Source: an uncultured Paracoccaceae bacterium
GTDB lineage: Bacteria > Pseudomonadota > Alphaproteobacteria > Rhodobacterales > Rhodobacteraceae
DNA: 64,000 nt
Direction of reading: 5' to 3'
Assembly: GCA_947497065.1 (NCBI GenBank)
Contig: CANMEQ010000004.1
Span: forward strand, 124,001-188,000
The notes beneath the pieces were generated by a model. The model ran no database searches. It worked only from the letters and a program-made list of their open reading frames with translations, and was not told where the DNA came from. Numbering within the stretch: the stretch's first letter is position 1; each line of letters begins with the position of its first letter. Positions 46,861 to 55,657 of this stretch are shown in pieces. The translations under genes and the position numbers were made by a program.

Positions 46861-48048
46861 GTGGCCAAATCTCCGAAGAGCGAGACAGAAAAAACAAAGA
46901 TCGACGAGGCAATCGAGGTGGAGGCTGAGGTTTCCGAGGTTGAAGAGATCATTGAAGATGCAGATGAGATCGTAGAGGGCGAGGCGCTGGACGCTGACGC
47001 CGAGGTCGATGCTGAGATAGACGAGACAGTTGACGCGGATGCGCTGGACGGGGACGTCGTGGTTGAAACGGTTGTTGAAGAAACCGTTGTTGAGATGACT
47101 GCGCCTGTCGAACAAAATGTTGCTCCTGAAACGTCGTCTGGTGGTTTCTTTCCCTTGTTGATGGGCGGTGTTGTAGCCGGCGCGATTGGCTACGGTGTTG
47201 CGACGTATTTCCAACCTGAGGATGAGACGGCCGCGTTGACGGCCAAGATTGAAGATCAGTCTGCAGCGATTGAAGCGTTGCAGGCGCGGCTGAATGATTT
47301 GCCTGCGCCGGACACATCGGGCCTAGAGGCGCAGATCGCAGATGTGTCGAGCGATTTGGGCGCGCAGCTGGCCGGACTTGAGGATCGTGTTGCCCAAGTG
47401 GAGCGCCAGCCGAATGCGGATGGCACTCTGTCGGAGACAGCATTGGCGGCGTACCGTGCGGAGCTGGATGAATTGCAAACCAAGTTGCTGTCTGCCGCGA
47501 CCCAAGCGGGTGACGATTTGGCGGCTGCACGCGCGGAAGCGGAACGGTTGGAGCAAGAAGCGTTGGAGGCGGCTGAGGCGGCTAAGGCCCGCGCTGCGAT
47601 CAACCGTGTGGCCACGGCTGTAGAAACCGGCGCGCCGTTTGCGGATGCGTTGGCGGATCTGGACGATGTGCCTGCCGCGCTGAGCGATGCCGCCGAAACC
47701 GGCGTTGCGACGAATGCGCAATTGACCGCGGATTTCTCGGCGGTTGCACGGGCGGCTTTGGCGACGGCACGTGCGGAGGGGGCTTCTGATGATGCCTCTG
47801 GTCTTGGCGGGTTCTTGCGGTCGCAGTTTGATGTGCGGTCGACCACGCCGCAGGACGGGCCTGGGCCGGATGCGGTTTTGTCCCGTGCTGAAGCGGCTGT
47901 GAAAGAAGGCCGTATGGCGGATGCCTTGGCTGAGATCGAAGCGTTGCCAGAGGTGGCGCGCGCTGAAATGACCGATTGGACTGCGCAGGCGCAGGAACGT
48001 GCTGACGTTCTGGCTGCCATCGCATCCTTGTCTGAAACCTATCAATAA
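46861..48048 (+). CDS. Mitofilin (Mic60) homologue
   Basis: This protein of about 395 residues has a very acidic N-terminal region, one membrane helix (near residues 85-110, PLLMGGVVAGAIGYGVATYF) and a long coiled coil. A C-terminal mitofilin-like helical domain follows. It matches the alphaproteobacterial Mic60 family, related to the MICOS subunit that shapes mitochondrial cristae, and the bacterial members are linked to intracytoplasmic membrane structure. The usual position between hemD and hemY is kept. The start is uncertain: GTG at 46,861 has AGGTGG 9 bases upstream; TTG at 46,816 is the longest reading. Confidence 0.85.
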   Translation: MAKSPKSETEKTKIDEAIEVEAEVSEVEEIIEDADEIVEGEALDADAEVDAEIDETVDADALDGDVVVETVVEETVVEMTAPVEQNVAPETSSGGFFPLLMGGVVAGAIGYGVATYFQPEDETAALTAKIEDQSAAIEALQARLNDLPAPDTSGLEAQIADVSSDLGAQLAGLEDRVAQVERQPNADGTLSETALAAYRAELDELQTKLLSAATQAGDDLAAARAEAERLEQEALEAAEAAKARAAINRVATAVETGAPFADALADLDDVPAALSDAAETGVATNAQLTADFSAVARAALATARAEGASDDASGLGGFLRSQFDVRSTTPQDGPGPDAVLSRAEAAVKEGRMADALAEIEALPEVARAEMTDWTAQAQERADVLAAIASLSETYQ

Positions 48049-48066
48049 TCGAAGGCTGCTCCTGAT

Positions 48067-49521
48067 ATGCTTTGGTCCCTTGTAAAGATTCTTGCGTTTG
48101 TCGCAGCCGTTATGGCCGCAACCTATGGCGCGACCCTGTTGTTGGATATGGATGGCAGTGCAACGTTTGATATTGGCGGGCGCGCTGCGACACTGTCGGT
48201 GTTGGAGTTGGTTATTGCCGCGATTGTTTTGGTTGGCCTGATTTGGCTGGCGTTCAAGCTGATCGGTTTGGCGGTTGCGACGTTCAAGTTTTTGAATGGG
48301 GATGAGACCGCGATTTCTCGGTATTTTTCGCGCAATCGCGAACGCAAGGGGTATGAGGCATTGTCCGAAGGGATGATGGCATTGGCCTCTGGTGAGGGAC
48401 GTTTGGCGATGACCAAGGCGCAGCGCGCTGAGAAGTTTTTGGAGCGTCCGGAGCTGACGAACCTGTTGACGGCGCAAGCGGCGGAGTTGGCGGGCGATCG
48501 GAAGATGGCTGAAGGCACCTACCGGAAATTGCTGGAAGACGAGCGGACACGGTTTGTGGGTGTGCGCGGGATTATGAAGCAGAAATTGCAGGATGGCGAT
48601 ACGGAAACCGCTTTGGCGCTGGCCGAGAAAGCCTTTGCGATCAAGCCACGCCATGTGGAAACGCAAGATACATTGCTGCGTTTGCAGGCCGAGAAAGCGG
48701 ATTGGAAGGGCGCACGCCAGACGCTGACGGCGAAGTTGAAGACCGGCCAGATGCCGCGCGATGTGCACAAACGTCGCGATGCGGTTTTGGCATTGTCTGA
48801 AGCGAAGACGGTGTTTGAAGAGGGGCAGACCCTTGAGGCGCGTGAGGCGGCGATTGAAGCGAACCGTTTGTCGCCGGATTTGGTGCCTGCGGCTGTTATG
48901 GCGGCGCAGACCTATATTGAGAACAACAACGGTCGTGCGGCGGCGCGTGTGATTAAGAAGGCGTGGGAGGTTACCCCGCACCCTGATTTGGCAGCGGCGT
49001 TTGCAGCGATTGCACCGGATGAAGATGCGGCGGCCCGTTTGAAGCGGTTCAAGCCGTTGTTGAAGCTGAAGCCTAATCATCCTGAGACGAAAATGCTGAC
49101 GGCTGAGCTGCATATTGCGGCGGAAGATTTCCCTGAGGCGCGCCGCGATATCACGGAGCTGGTCGCTGAGACGCCGACTGCACGGAGCCTGACATTGATG
49201 GCTGCGGTTGAACGCGGTGAAGGATCAGCGGATGCGGTTGTGCGCGGTTGGTTGGCCAAGGCGCTGACGGCGTCGCGCGGGCCGCAGTGGATTTGTGACA
49301 ATTGTCAGCACATTCATCCTGCGTGGGAGCCTGTGTGTTCCAATTGTTCCAGCTTTGACACTTTGGCTTGGCGCGATGCGCCGGAGGGCGAGGTTTCTAT
49401 GCCTGCGGGTGCAGAGATGTTGCCGTTGATTGTGGGTCAGCCTGAAGCGCCGAAAGACGTGGTTTCGACCGAGGTGGTTGAGGCGGAGATCGTTGATGGT
49501 GACGTGGCTGAGGCCAAGTAA
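48067..49521 (+). CDS. hemY: HemY-like TPR membrane protein with C-terminal zinc-ribbon motif
   Basis: This 484-residue protein has two N-terminal membrane helices (about 5-27 and 42-64), a HemY_N domain (FLNGDETAISRYFSRNRERKGYEAL) and a run of TPR-like helices. At the C-terminus Cys410, Cys413, Cys424 and Cys427 (CDNC-x10-CSNC) form a rubredoxin-like metal site. HemY is often listed as a heme-pathway protein, but its biochemical role is unproved. The Cys motif resembles the LapB C-terminus. It follows the mitofilin gene by 18 bases. Confidence 0.9.
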   Translation: MLWSLVKILAFVAAVMAATYGATLLLDMDGSATFDIGGRAATLSVLELVIAAIVLVGLIWLAFKLIGLAVATFKFLNGDETAISRYFSRNRERKGYEALSEGMMALASGEGRLAMTKAQRAEKFLERPELTNLLTAQAAELAGDRKMAEGTYRKLLEDERTRFVGVRGIMKQKLQDGDTETALALAEKAFAIKPRHVETQDTLLRLQAEKADWKGARQTLTAKLKTGQMPRDVHKRRDAVLALSEAKTVFEEGQTLEAREAAIEANRLSPDLVPAAVMAAQTYIENNNGRAAARVIKKAWEVTPHPDLAAAFAAIAPDEDAAARLKRFKPLLKLKPNHPETKMLTAELHIAAEDFPEARRDITELVAETPTARSLTLMAAVERGEGSADAVVRGWLAKALTASRGPQWICDNCQHIHPAWEPVCSNCSSFDTLAWRDAPEGEVSMPAGAEMLPLIVGQPEAPKDVVSTEVVEAEIVDGDVAEAK

Positions 49522-49528
49522 GATTTGA

Positions 49529-49562
49529 GGTCACGGCGCCTGCGCGAGGCGGTGCCGTGACC
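49529..49562 (+). other. GC-rich hairpin after hemY
   Basis: GGTCACGGC and GCCGTGACC pair over 9 bp with inner complementarity, but no T-run follows. It may stabilise the 3' end of the hemY message before the terminator further on. Confidence 0.5.
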
Positions 49563-49598
49563 AACTTGTACCCCCCTGACAGTGTTGGTCGGTTTTAT

Positions 49599-49633
49599 CA
49601 GGTACAGCTTATGGCTGTGCCTGTTTGGTTTTC
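49599..49633 (+). terminator. Intrinsic terminator of the hemD-mitofilin-hemY unit
   Basis: CAGGTACAGC (49,599-49,608) and GCTGTGCCTG (49,614-49,623) form a 10-bp stem with one G-U pair and a 5-base loop, followed by a T-rich run. Confidence 0.75.
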
Positions 49634-49712
49634 TGACTCTCCCAAAAATTGCCAGATTTGTAGCCTATAGATGGAGATGTTCGGTTTGGTTGGTTTTGGC
49701 AGGATTTCAGTG

Positions 49713-50765
49713 ATGAAACGCATGGTTTTGGCAGGGGTATTTGTGGCGTTCAGCGCGGTTGCGGGTGTGGCGCAGGACGATTTGACCCCTAGAGAACAGT
49801 TTTTGGTAGCGCGCGGTTTGGAGCAAAGTGCGCCTGCTGATGCGTTTGAGCAGATGATGAGTTTGGCGGATGCCGGATTTGTGCCGGCGATTGACCGGAT
49901 GGGATTTTTGTACCGCAACGGGATTGGGGTCGAGCCGGATTTGACCCAAGCGCAGATGTGGTTGAGCCGCGCGGTTGAGGCGGGGCATCCGTGGTCGTTT
50001 GCGAACCTTGCGCGGGTGGAGATTCAGCTTGGGAATGGCGCAGCGGCTTTGGCGCTTTTGAATGATGCGGTTGCCGACAGTCGGCCCGGGACGGAACGGT
50101 TGCTGGCGCAGTCGCACGTTGATCGGCGATTGGGAGAGGGATCTGACCCTGCTTTGGGACGTGAGATGTTGATTGAGATTGCGGCAGGTGGGGATGAGAA
50201 TGCCGCTCGTGATTTGGTTCTGCGATACAATTGGAACCGGTTGGAGGGCGAAGCGCCTGACGCGGTTGTGCGCCAAGTGGAAGAGGTGGCTTTGGCTGGA
50301 GACGCAGATTTTGCCGAGGCTGCGCTGGTGTATCTGACGCGGTTGGAGGCGGATGATGCGGCGATTGCGCAACGCCGTGCGGCATTGACGGAGGTTCCGG
50401 GTATTCGGGACCGCGTTTTGTCAGTCGAACGGATACGGCTGGCGCGTGATTTAAATGGGCCGACCTTTTGGGGGGCGTTCGAAGAGATCATGGCCGAGAC
50501 GGAGTCGGAGAATTACGGGCGTGCTGCGACGACGGGGTTCTGGATTAACAAGAACGCTTGGATTCGTGTGATGCAGATGGAGCTGCGTGATCTTGGGTAT
50601 TACGACGGGCCGATCAACGGCTGCATCACGACGCGCACCATTCGTGCGCACAACCGGTTTTGCCGCGACGAAGGCATTTGGAGTGTCTGTGCCACGGGGC
50701 CCTTGCGGGGGCCGACTGTGCGTGCGGTGGCCGATGCGATTGCTTTGCGGAAATCGGAAACCTAG
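49713..50765 (+). CDS. Secreted Sel1-repeat protein with peptidoglycan-binding-like C-terminus
   Basis: This protein of about 350 residues has a signal peptide (residues 1-20, ending GVAQ). Sel1/TPR-like repeats lie in residues 30-130 (MGFLYRNGIGVEPDLTQAQMWLSRAVEAGHP is the clearest; only that one is canonical). The C-terminal part (YYDGPINGC) resembles a peptidoglycan-binding-1 module. I use ATG at 49,713; an upstream start at 49,671 would add 14 residues before the signal peptide. It converges with the glycosyltransferase gene, sharing a CTAG stop overlap, and may be a periplasmic partner of that locus. Confidence 0.8.
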   Translation: MKRMVLAGVFVAFSAVAGVAQDDLTPREQFLVARGLEQSAPADAFEQMMSLADAGFVPAIDRMGFLYRNGIGVEPDLTQAQMWLSRAVEAGHPWSFANLARVEIQLGNGAAALALLNDAVADSRPGTERLLAQSHVDRRLGEGSDPALGREMLIEIAAGGDENAARDLVLRYNWNRLEGEAPDAVVRQVEEVALAGDADFAEAALVYLTRLEADDAAIAQRRAALTEVPGIRDRVLSVERIRLARDLNGPTFWGAFEEIMAETESENYGRAATTGFWINKNAWIRVMQMELRDLGYYDGPINGCITTRTIRAHNRFCRDEGIWSVCATGPLRGPTVRAVADAIALRKSET

Positions 50766-52618
50766 GCGATCCTGAGGCTTTTGGGTCCTTTGCGTGCCAG
50801 TGCTGCCCGAGAGTAGATGGGTTCGCCCCGGTCGGCGATGGAAATCGACAACATGGATTCCAAGGTGAAATAGGCACGCAGGGCACGGAACACGAGGTAT
50901 TCTGGCAGGTAGAGGATGCCGATAGGTACCTTTACCAAGATGGCGCAGATGACGGCCATGATGGTGGGGGCGCCGACCAGCACCGCGACGAGCGCTTGCC
51001 AGACGAGGATGTTGAAGCTGTCGAAGACTGTGAAATATTCGATGATGCCGAACAACAGGAGCGGGATCATCATGGCGCGACGGGCGGAGTTGATCAGCAT
51101 GTAGGGCAGGATGAGCTTTCCGCGCACGGAGAGGTCTTTGCCAAAGAGCAATTCGCGACAGCGTGATGAGATGTGGAAAGTTGACCGGAACCAGCGTGTG
51201 CGTTGTTCGCGCATGTGGCCGTAGGTTGCGGGCACTTCGGAGATGTAGCGCACGGTCGGGTCGACCACGAGGCGGTAGCCCAATTCGCCGGCGCGCAGGG
51301 AAATGTCGGTGTCTTCGCCGTTCATGCCTTCGACGAAGCCGCCAAGATCACGGGGCAGTTCGGTGCGATAGACGGAGAACATGCCCGGAATACCGACGAC
51401 CGAGTTGATGGTCCCGAAGGCCACGGAATAGAACCCGTGTTTCACCGCGACTTCGAGCAGGCGCGCGCGATCAAACAGGCCGCCCCCCGGTGGGATGGGA
51501 ATGCCGCCAACCACGCCCACGGCGGGATCGCCGAAATGGCGCATGGCTTTCGTGAAACAACCCGGTTGCAGGAGGGTGTCTGCGTCGACGCGGACGCAGT
51601 ATTCGGTGGTGACTGCATCGAGGCCTGCGTTGAGGGCGTTGGCTTTGCCCGGTTCTGGCACGTCGATCACCCGGCCTTTGAGGGCTTCGCAGTTTTTGAG
51701 GGCTTCGGTGGCAATGGGGCCGGTATTGTCGGAGGAGTTGTTGTTCATCACCAACAGCTCGATCTGGCCACCGTATTCAGCTGCGGCTTTGTCCATCGCG
51801 CGGATGGTGTCGACGATGATGTATTCTTCGTTATGGGCCGGAACGAAGACGGTGAGGTCTGGGGTGAATTCGGATTTTGGGGCGGCCCATGCTTCGACGC
51901 GGGCGCCAAGGTAGAGCAGCAAGAACAGGGTTGGCAGGAACAGAAAGACACCCGGCCCGATGCCGCCCAGAAGTGTGACGCGCCGCAGCCATGTTTCGAG
52001 GGGGAGGTTGAGCGATGAGACATACCACGCCAGTGATCCTGCGATTGCGATGATCAAAAGAAGGCGCAGCAAGATTTTCAGGGTTTGGGTGGGGCCAACC
52101 TCAATAGGGATGCGGGCGGGCATCTGGCCGCGTTCGAGAAGTTTGAAGGAAAAGACCGCAAAGCCCAGCAGGCCTGATGCGATTTCGACGATGTGCAGGG
52201 ACATCAAGACGTGCAGGTAGGTGTAGAACAGGAACAGCAGCCCATCCATGACGAGGCAGAACAGGATATAGGTTCCGGCCATATCAAACAGAACGCCGAG
52301 TTTTCGGGTCCAACGCGGGTCGCAGGATAGGCCGAAGGCGATGTAGAAACTGATCATGAAGATGCGCAGTGGCACGGAGTGGCCGCCGCTGGCTGGCGCA
52401 AAGATAAAGTCGTTGTGGAGGAAGAAGGTGTTCAGCAGAGGCAGGGAGTTGATCATCCACATCAGGCCGAAGGACACGAGGCTGAAGATGGCCAGAAGCA
52501 TTGGCGCGCGCCATTGGGGGATGCGTTCTGCAAACCGGCGCGGGGCGCTGTCGACCGACCAGAATTGAACGTCGTTTCTGTCCGGTGTTGCTGTGGTTTC
52601 AGCTGAGGTATCTGACAT
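50762..52618 (-). CDS. Membrane family-2 glycosyltransferase (BcsA-like, no visible PilZ)
   Basis: This 618-residue protein has about six to seven membrane helices before residue 245. A GT2 catalytic domain follows (about 255-480) with DxD at Asp345-Asp347, the acceptor Asp in NGEDTD (436-438) and QxxRW at Gln472-Trp476; these are the marks of processive synthases. Further helices lie at residues 500-575. It differs from cellulose synthase BcsA in the large N-terminal membrane part and the absence of a C-terminal PilZ domain, so direct c-di-GMP control is not evident. It begins 2 bases after the BcsB-like stop. Polymer and sugar donor are unknown. Confidence 0.9.
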   Translation of the reverse strand: MSDTSAETTATPDRNDVQFWSVDSAPRRFAERIPQWRAPMLLAIFSLVSFGLMWMINSLPLLNTFFLHNDFIFAPASGGHSVPLRIFMISFYIAFGLSCDPRWTRKLGVLFDMAGTYILFCLVMDGLLFLFYTYLHVLMSLHIVEIASGLLGFAVFSFKLLERGQMPARIPIEVGPTQTLKILLRLLLIIAIAGSLAWYVSSLNLPLETWLRRVTLLGGIGPGVFLFLPTLFLLLYLGARVEAWAAPKSEFTPDLTVFVPAHNEEYIIVDTIRAMDKAAAEYGGQIELLVMNNNSSDNTGPIATEALKNCEALKGRVIDVPEPGKANALNAGLDAVTTEYCVRVDADTLLQPGCFTKAMRHFGDPAVGVVGGIPIPPGGGLFDRARLLEVAVKHGFYSVAFGTINSVVGIPGMFSVYRTELPRDLGGFVEGMNGEDTDISLRAGELGYRLVVDPTVRYISEVPATYGHMREQRTRWFRSTFHISSRCRELLFGKDLSVRGKLILPYMLINSARRAMMIPLLLFGIIEYFTVFDSFNILVWQALVAVLVGAPTIMAVICAILVKVPIGILYLPEYLVFRALRAYFTLESMLSISIADRGEPIYSRAALARKGPKSLRIA

Positions 52619-52620
52619 GG

Positions 52621-54177
52621 TCAGCTGCCTTGGTCGGTGGTGATCAGAAGGACGGCCCGGGGGAGGTCGATTTCGGACAGGGGTGTGTTGGGGGTGGCGC
52701 GCTCGACCTGCACTGCGCTTGTGCCTGCGCTGTAGAACACGAGCCAGTGGGTGCCGCTATCGAGAGATGTAAGCGCATTGGAAACGCCGCCGCGCGCGAG
52801 GATGCGGGCGGTGACAGGGGGGGCTGCGTCTGTTGTGAGGGCGAGCGCGCCTGTGTGATCGGCGAGCAGGTTCAGTGTGTCGAGGGCGCGCTGGGCTTCG
52901 TGGGGGCCAATGCCATCATCAACGGTGATGGAGATATCCGTGTTCAGGTTCGCGGCGAGGGCTGCGATGGCCGTTTGTGGTTTTTCACCCTCGGCTTGAA
53001 GTGTGAGGGTGGTGAGCTCGGCGATTGCGGGGATGCCTGTAGGGCAGGGGCCCGGGTTGGTTGATGAGCTCCGCAGGGAAAGCGTGAGAACGTTTTCGTC
53101 CGCCAAGAAGGATTGGGGTAGGGGGATGGATTGGGTGAACTGACCTGTTGGCAGGTCAAACGGTGCCGCTGTGAGGAGGCGATCGTTGAGTTCTGCGGCG
53201 AGGAGCCAAGGCTCATCCGGGTCGGTGACGGAGACAAGTTTGAGGCTGAGGTCGAGGGACTGGATCATGGTGTCGAAGTCGGCACGGTCAAACGTGACGC
53301 GCCACCGTGTTTCGCCTTCGAATTCGCGGACCCGTTGTTGCCCCAGCGGGGTGATCAAATCGGACGGGTCTGTTTCAGCGTCTGGGATTGGAGGGGCGGT
53401 GGCACTGAGAATGTCGTCGAGACGGTCGGGCGATACGTCGAGAAGCGCTGCTTCGTCAGTGGCGAACATGACATCATCGGACCGCAGAGACAGATCATAG
53501 GCTTGAATGAAACGGCGGGCTTGGTCTGTGTCTGTCCACGTGAGGGTGGGGCGGGGGCCGGACACACGCAGGAGGTCTGCGGGATCGTCCATAGGGTCTG
53601 TCAGGGTGAGACGGAGGTGCGAGTGTGGGAGAACTTGGATGGAGGCGCCGCCATCCCAGTCTGGTCCGCATTCGATGGCGGGTGTGCGCCCTTCGAGGGC
53701 TAGTGAGACAACGAGACGATCCGACGACAGATCGCGCGGGCTGAGGGCGATGATCACGCGGCGGTGGACGCGGCCGGCATCGAGGACCTGCGCTGTTTTC
53801 CGCGCGCCATTTACGGAGACCCGCAGGAGGCCTTCGGCGTCTGCTTGCAAGGCGCCGGCCAGTTCGAGCACGATTTCACCGGAACGTGCGGTTGCGGTCA
53901 GTGGCATGTCGAATGTGGCGCGGGTGAAGCTGGGCAGGCCGATCAATGTGTTCAACACGCCTGTTTCACGCATAGGGATCACGAGGCGGCCTTGGTCTGG
54001 TTCGGACACGGGAAGTTGGCCCACGGTTGCGTCGACGATCGCGGTTTCGTTCAGGAGGACACCTTCGAATTGATCGGTGAAATTGGTGATCACTTCATTC
54101 CGGCGATTGTACCCGAAAATGAGGCCAGCGATGATCACAAGGCATAGTGCCAATATTCCCAAAATGCGCACGGTCAT
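52621..54177 (-). CDS. BcsB-like periplasmic subunit
   Basis: This 518-residue protein has one N-terminal membrane helix (about residues 4-24) and a long beta-rich, periplasmic part. Parts of it recall cellulose synthase subunit B: FDMPLTATARSGEIVLELAGAL and LLRVSVNGARKTAQVL fit a carbohydrate-binding jelly roll, repeated further on. BcsB of E. coli is about 780 residues and has its anchor at the C-terminus; here the anchor is at the N-terminus. It is followed at 2 bases by the GT2 gene, so the pair is probably a synthase and its guide. The BcsB call is moderate. Confidence 0.7.
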   Translation of the reverse strand: MTVRILGILALCLVIIAGLIFGYNRRNEVITNFTDQFEGVLLNETAIVDATVGQLPVSEPDQGRLVIPMRETGVLNTLIGLPSFTRATFDMPLTATARSGEIVLELAGALQADAEGLLRVSVNGARKTAQVLDAGRVHRRVIIALSPRDLSSDRLVVSLALEGRTPAIECGPDWDGGASIQVLPHSHLRLTLTDPMDDPADLLRVSGPRPTLTWTDTDQARRFIQAYDLSLRSDDVMFATDEAALLDVSPDRLDDILSATAPPIPDAETDPSDLITPLGQQRVREFEGETRWRVTFDRADFDTMIQSLDLSLKLVSVTDPDEPWLLAAELNDRLLTAAPFDLPTGQFTQSIPLPQSFLADENVLTLSLRSSSTNPGPCPTGIPAIAELTTLTLQAEGEKPQTAIAALAANLNTDISITVDDGIGPHEAQRALDTLNLLADHTGALALTTDAAPPVTARILARGGVSNALTSLDSGTHWLVFYSAGTSAVQVERATPNTPLSEIDLPRAVLLITTDQGS

Positions 54178-54202
54178 CTCTCCTTTAGAGTGTTGAGCTT
54201 AC

Positions 54203-54233
54203 AAAAAGGCCGCGCCTTCGAAAAGGCACGGCC
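54203..54233 (-). terminator. Intrinsic terminator downstream of the sqdB-like gene
   Basis: On the minus strand GGCCGTGCCTT, loop TTCG and AAGGCGCGGCC form an 11-bp stem with one G-U pair, followed by TTTTT. It lies between the sqdB-like stop and the BcsB-like start, so the latter pair needs readthrough or its own promoter. Confidence 0.9.
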
Positions 54234-54261
54234 AATGGTGATTCGGTTGCCTAAGGTCTTA

Positions 54262-55485
54262 TTATGCAGCGCGGTCCTGTGTTTTTACAGCGTCAGGCTT
54301 CACAACCCCTGGTTTTTGTTCGTCGGTCCATGTGGAAACACAGGCGACAGTGTTTTCGCGGACCCGGTGGATGTATTTTGACGCGATGCCAACGGTTTCG
54401 TCCATCAGGCCCTCTGCCAATGTTGTTGGCTTGAGCCCCAGGTCGAGGAAGGTTTTGTTGGACACTTTCAGGTCGTTCTCAGCGGCTTCTTTGCGTGGGT
54501 TGTCCACGAAAGCCACTTCGGCCTTTGCTACATCTGCGACCAGTTTGGCGAGATCACGCACACGGTGTGTTTCGGTCATCTGGTTGAGGATTTTAACTTT
54601 GCCGTCTTTGGCAGGCGGGTTGGCCACAGCCAGTGCGATGCAACGCACGGTGTCATTGATGTGGATAAACGCGCGGGTCTGGCCGCCTGTGCCGTGGACT
54701 GTGAGCGGGTGGCCCATCGCGGCTTGCATCAAGAAGCGGTTGAGCACTGTGCCATAGTCGCCATCATAATCGAAGCGGTTGATCAGACGTTCGTCGAGAC
54801 GTGTTTCATCTGTTTGGGTGCCCCAAACGATACCCTGGTGTAGGTCTGTGATTTGGAAGTTGTTGTTCTTGGCATAGAATTGGAACAACAGCTGATCCAT
54901 GGATTTGGTCATGTGGTACACGCTACCCGGGTTGGTCGGGTAGAGGATGTCACGGTCGAACATTTGACCGTCGTCGCCTTCGACTTTGACGCTCAGGTAG
55001 CCTTCTGGGATTTCCAGGCCGTCACCGTCGTAGCCGTAAACGCCCATGGTGCCCAAGTGTACGATGTGCGGATCAAGGCCGAGGTCTGCGATGATTGCGA
55101 GCAGGTTGTGTGTGCCGGAGATGTTGTTGTCGACGGTGTACATTTTCTCTTCGAGGCCACGCATGGAGTAGGGGGCCGCGCGCTGTTCGCCGAAGTGCAC
55201 GATTGTGTCAGGCTGGGACGAGGCGATGAGCTGGGCGAAGCCAGAAACGTTCTTCGCGATGTCGATGTTTGAGAAGTGAATTGTTTTTCCGGACACGTCT
55301 TTCCATGCAGCCAAACGTTCATCCATCGATTTGATTGGCGTGAGGCTTTCTGCGCCTAGATCTTCGTCGATACGACGACGGGACAGGTTGTCGACGATCG
55401 TTACATTGTGGCCTTGGGCGGAGAGGTGGAGGGCTGTTGGCCAGCCGCAAAATCCGTCGCCACCGATAATCATTACATTTTTCAT
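54262..55485 (-). CDS. sqdB: UDP-sulfoquinovose synthase-like SDR (SqdB/SQD1)
   Basis: This 407-residue protein closely follows plant SQD1, which makes UDP-sulfoquinovose from UDP-glucose and sulfite with bound NAD. The NAD loop IIGGDGFCGWPTALH is at residues 6-20. The catalytic triad Thr146 (LGTMGVYG), Tyr190 and Lys194 (YHMTK) is intact. The HFGEQRAAPYSM stretch (97-108) and GHPLTVHGTGGQTR (258-271) are near-identical to the family. The start at 55,485 (MKNVMIIGG) has AAGG 8 bases upstream. SQDG synthesis is the known use; a glycan precursor is also possible here. Confidence 0.88.
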   Translation of the reverse strand: MKNVMIIGGDGFCGWPTALHLSAQGHNVTIVDNLSRRRIDEDLGAESLTPIKSMDERLAAWKDVSGKTIHFSNIDIAKNVSGFAQLIASSQPDTIVHFGEQRAAPYSMRGLEEKMYTVDNNISGTHNLLAIIADLGLDPHIVHLGTMGVYGYDGDGLEIPEGYLSVKVEGDDGQMFDRDILYPTNPGSVYHMTKSMDQLLFQFYAKNNNFQITDLHQGIVWGTQTDETRLDERLINRFDYDGDYGTVLNRFLMQAAMGHPLTVHGTGGQTRAFIHINDTVRCIALAVANPPAKDGKVKILNQMTETHRVRDLAKLVADVAKAEVAFVDNPRKEAAENDLKVSNKTFLDLGLKPTTLAEGLMDETVGIASKYIHRVRENTVACVSTWTDEQKPGVVKPDAVKTQDRAA

Positions 55486-55657
55486 CGTATTCACCTTTCG
55501 GTTCATGTGCACAAAGTGGTGCGATTACAAAAATACTACTTTAGAGAGCATCAACGGGTGTCTTGTGAGATCAAAGTAGTTGGGCATTTGTTTAAAGTTA
55601 GAGGGAAAAAACAGGCCTCATTGTCACGAAAGCGCATTGAATAATGGGGAATGCGAT

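Noticed and set aside
47323-49113. Long minus-strand open frame of 596 codons opposite the mitofilin and hemY genes
   Set aside because: It is the mirror of two well-supported genes, has an Arg/Gln-rich composition typical of antisense frames in this codon usage, and has no domain or ribosome binding site.
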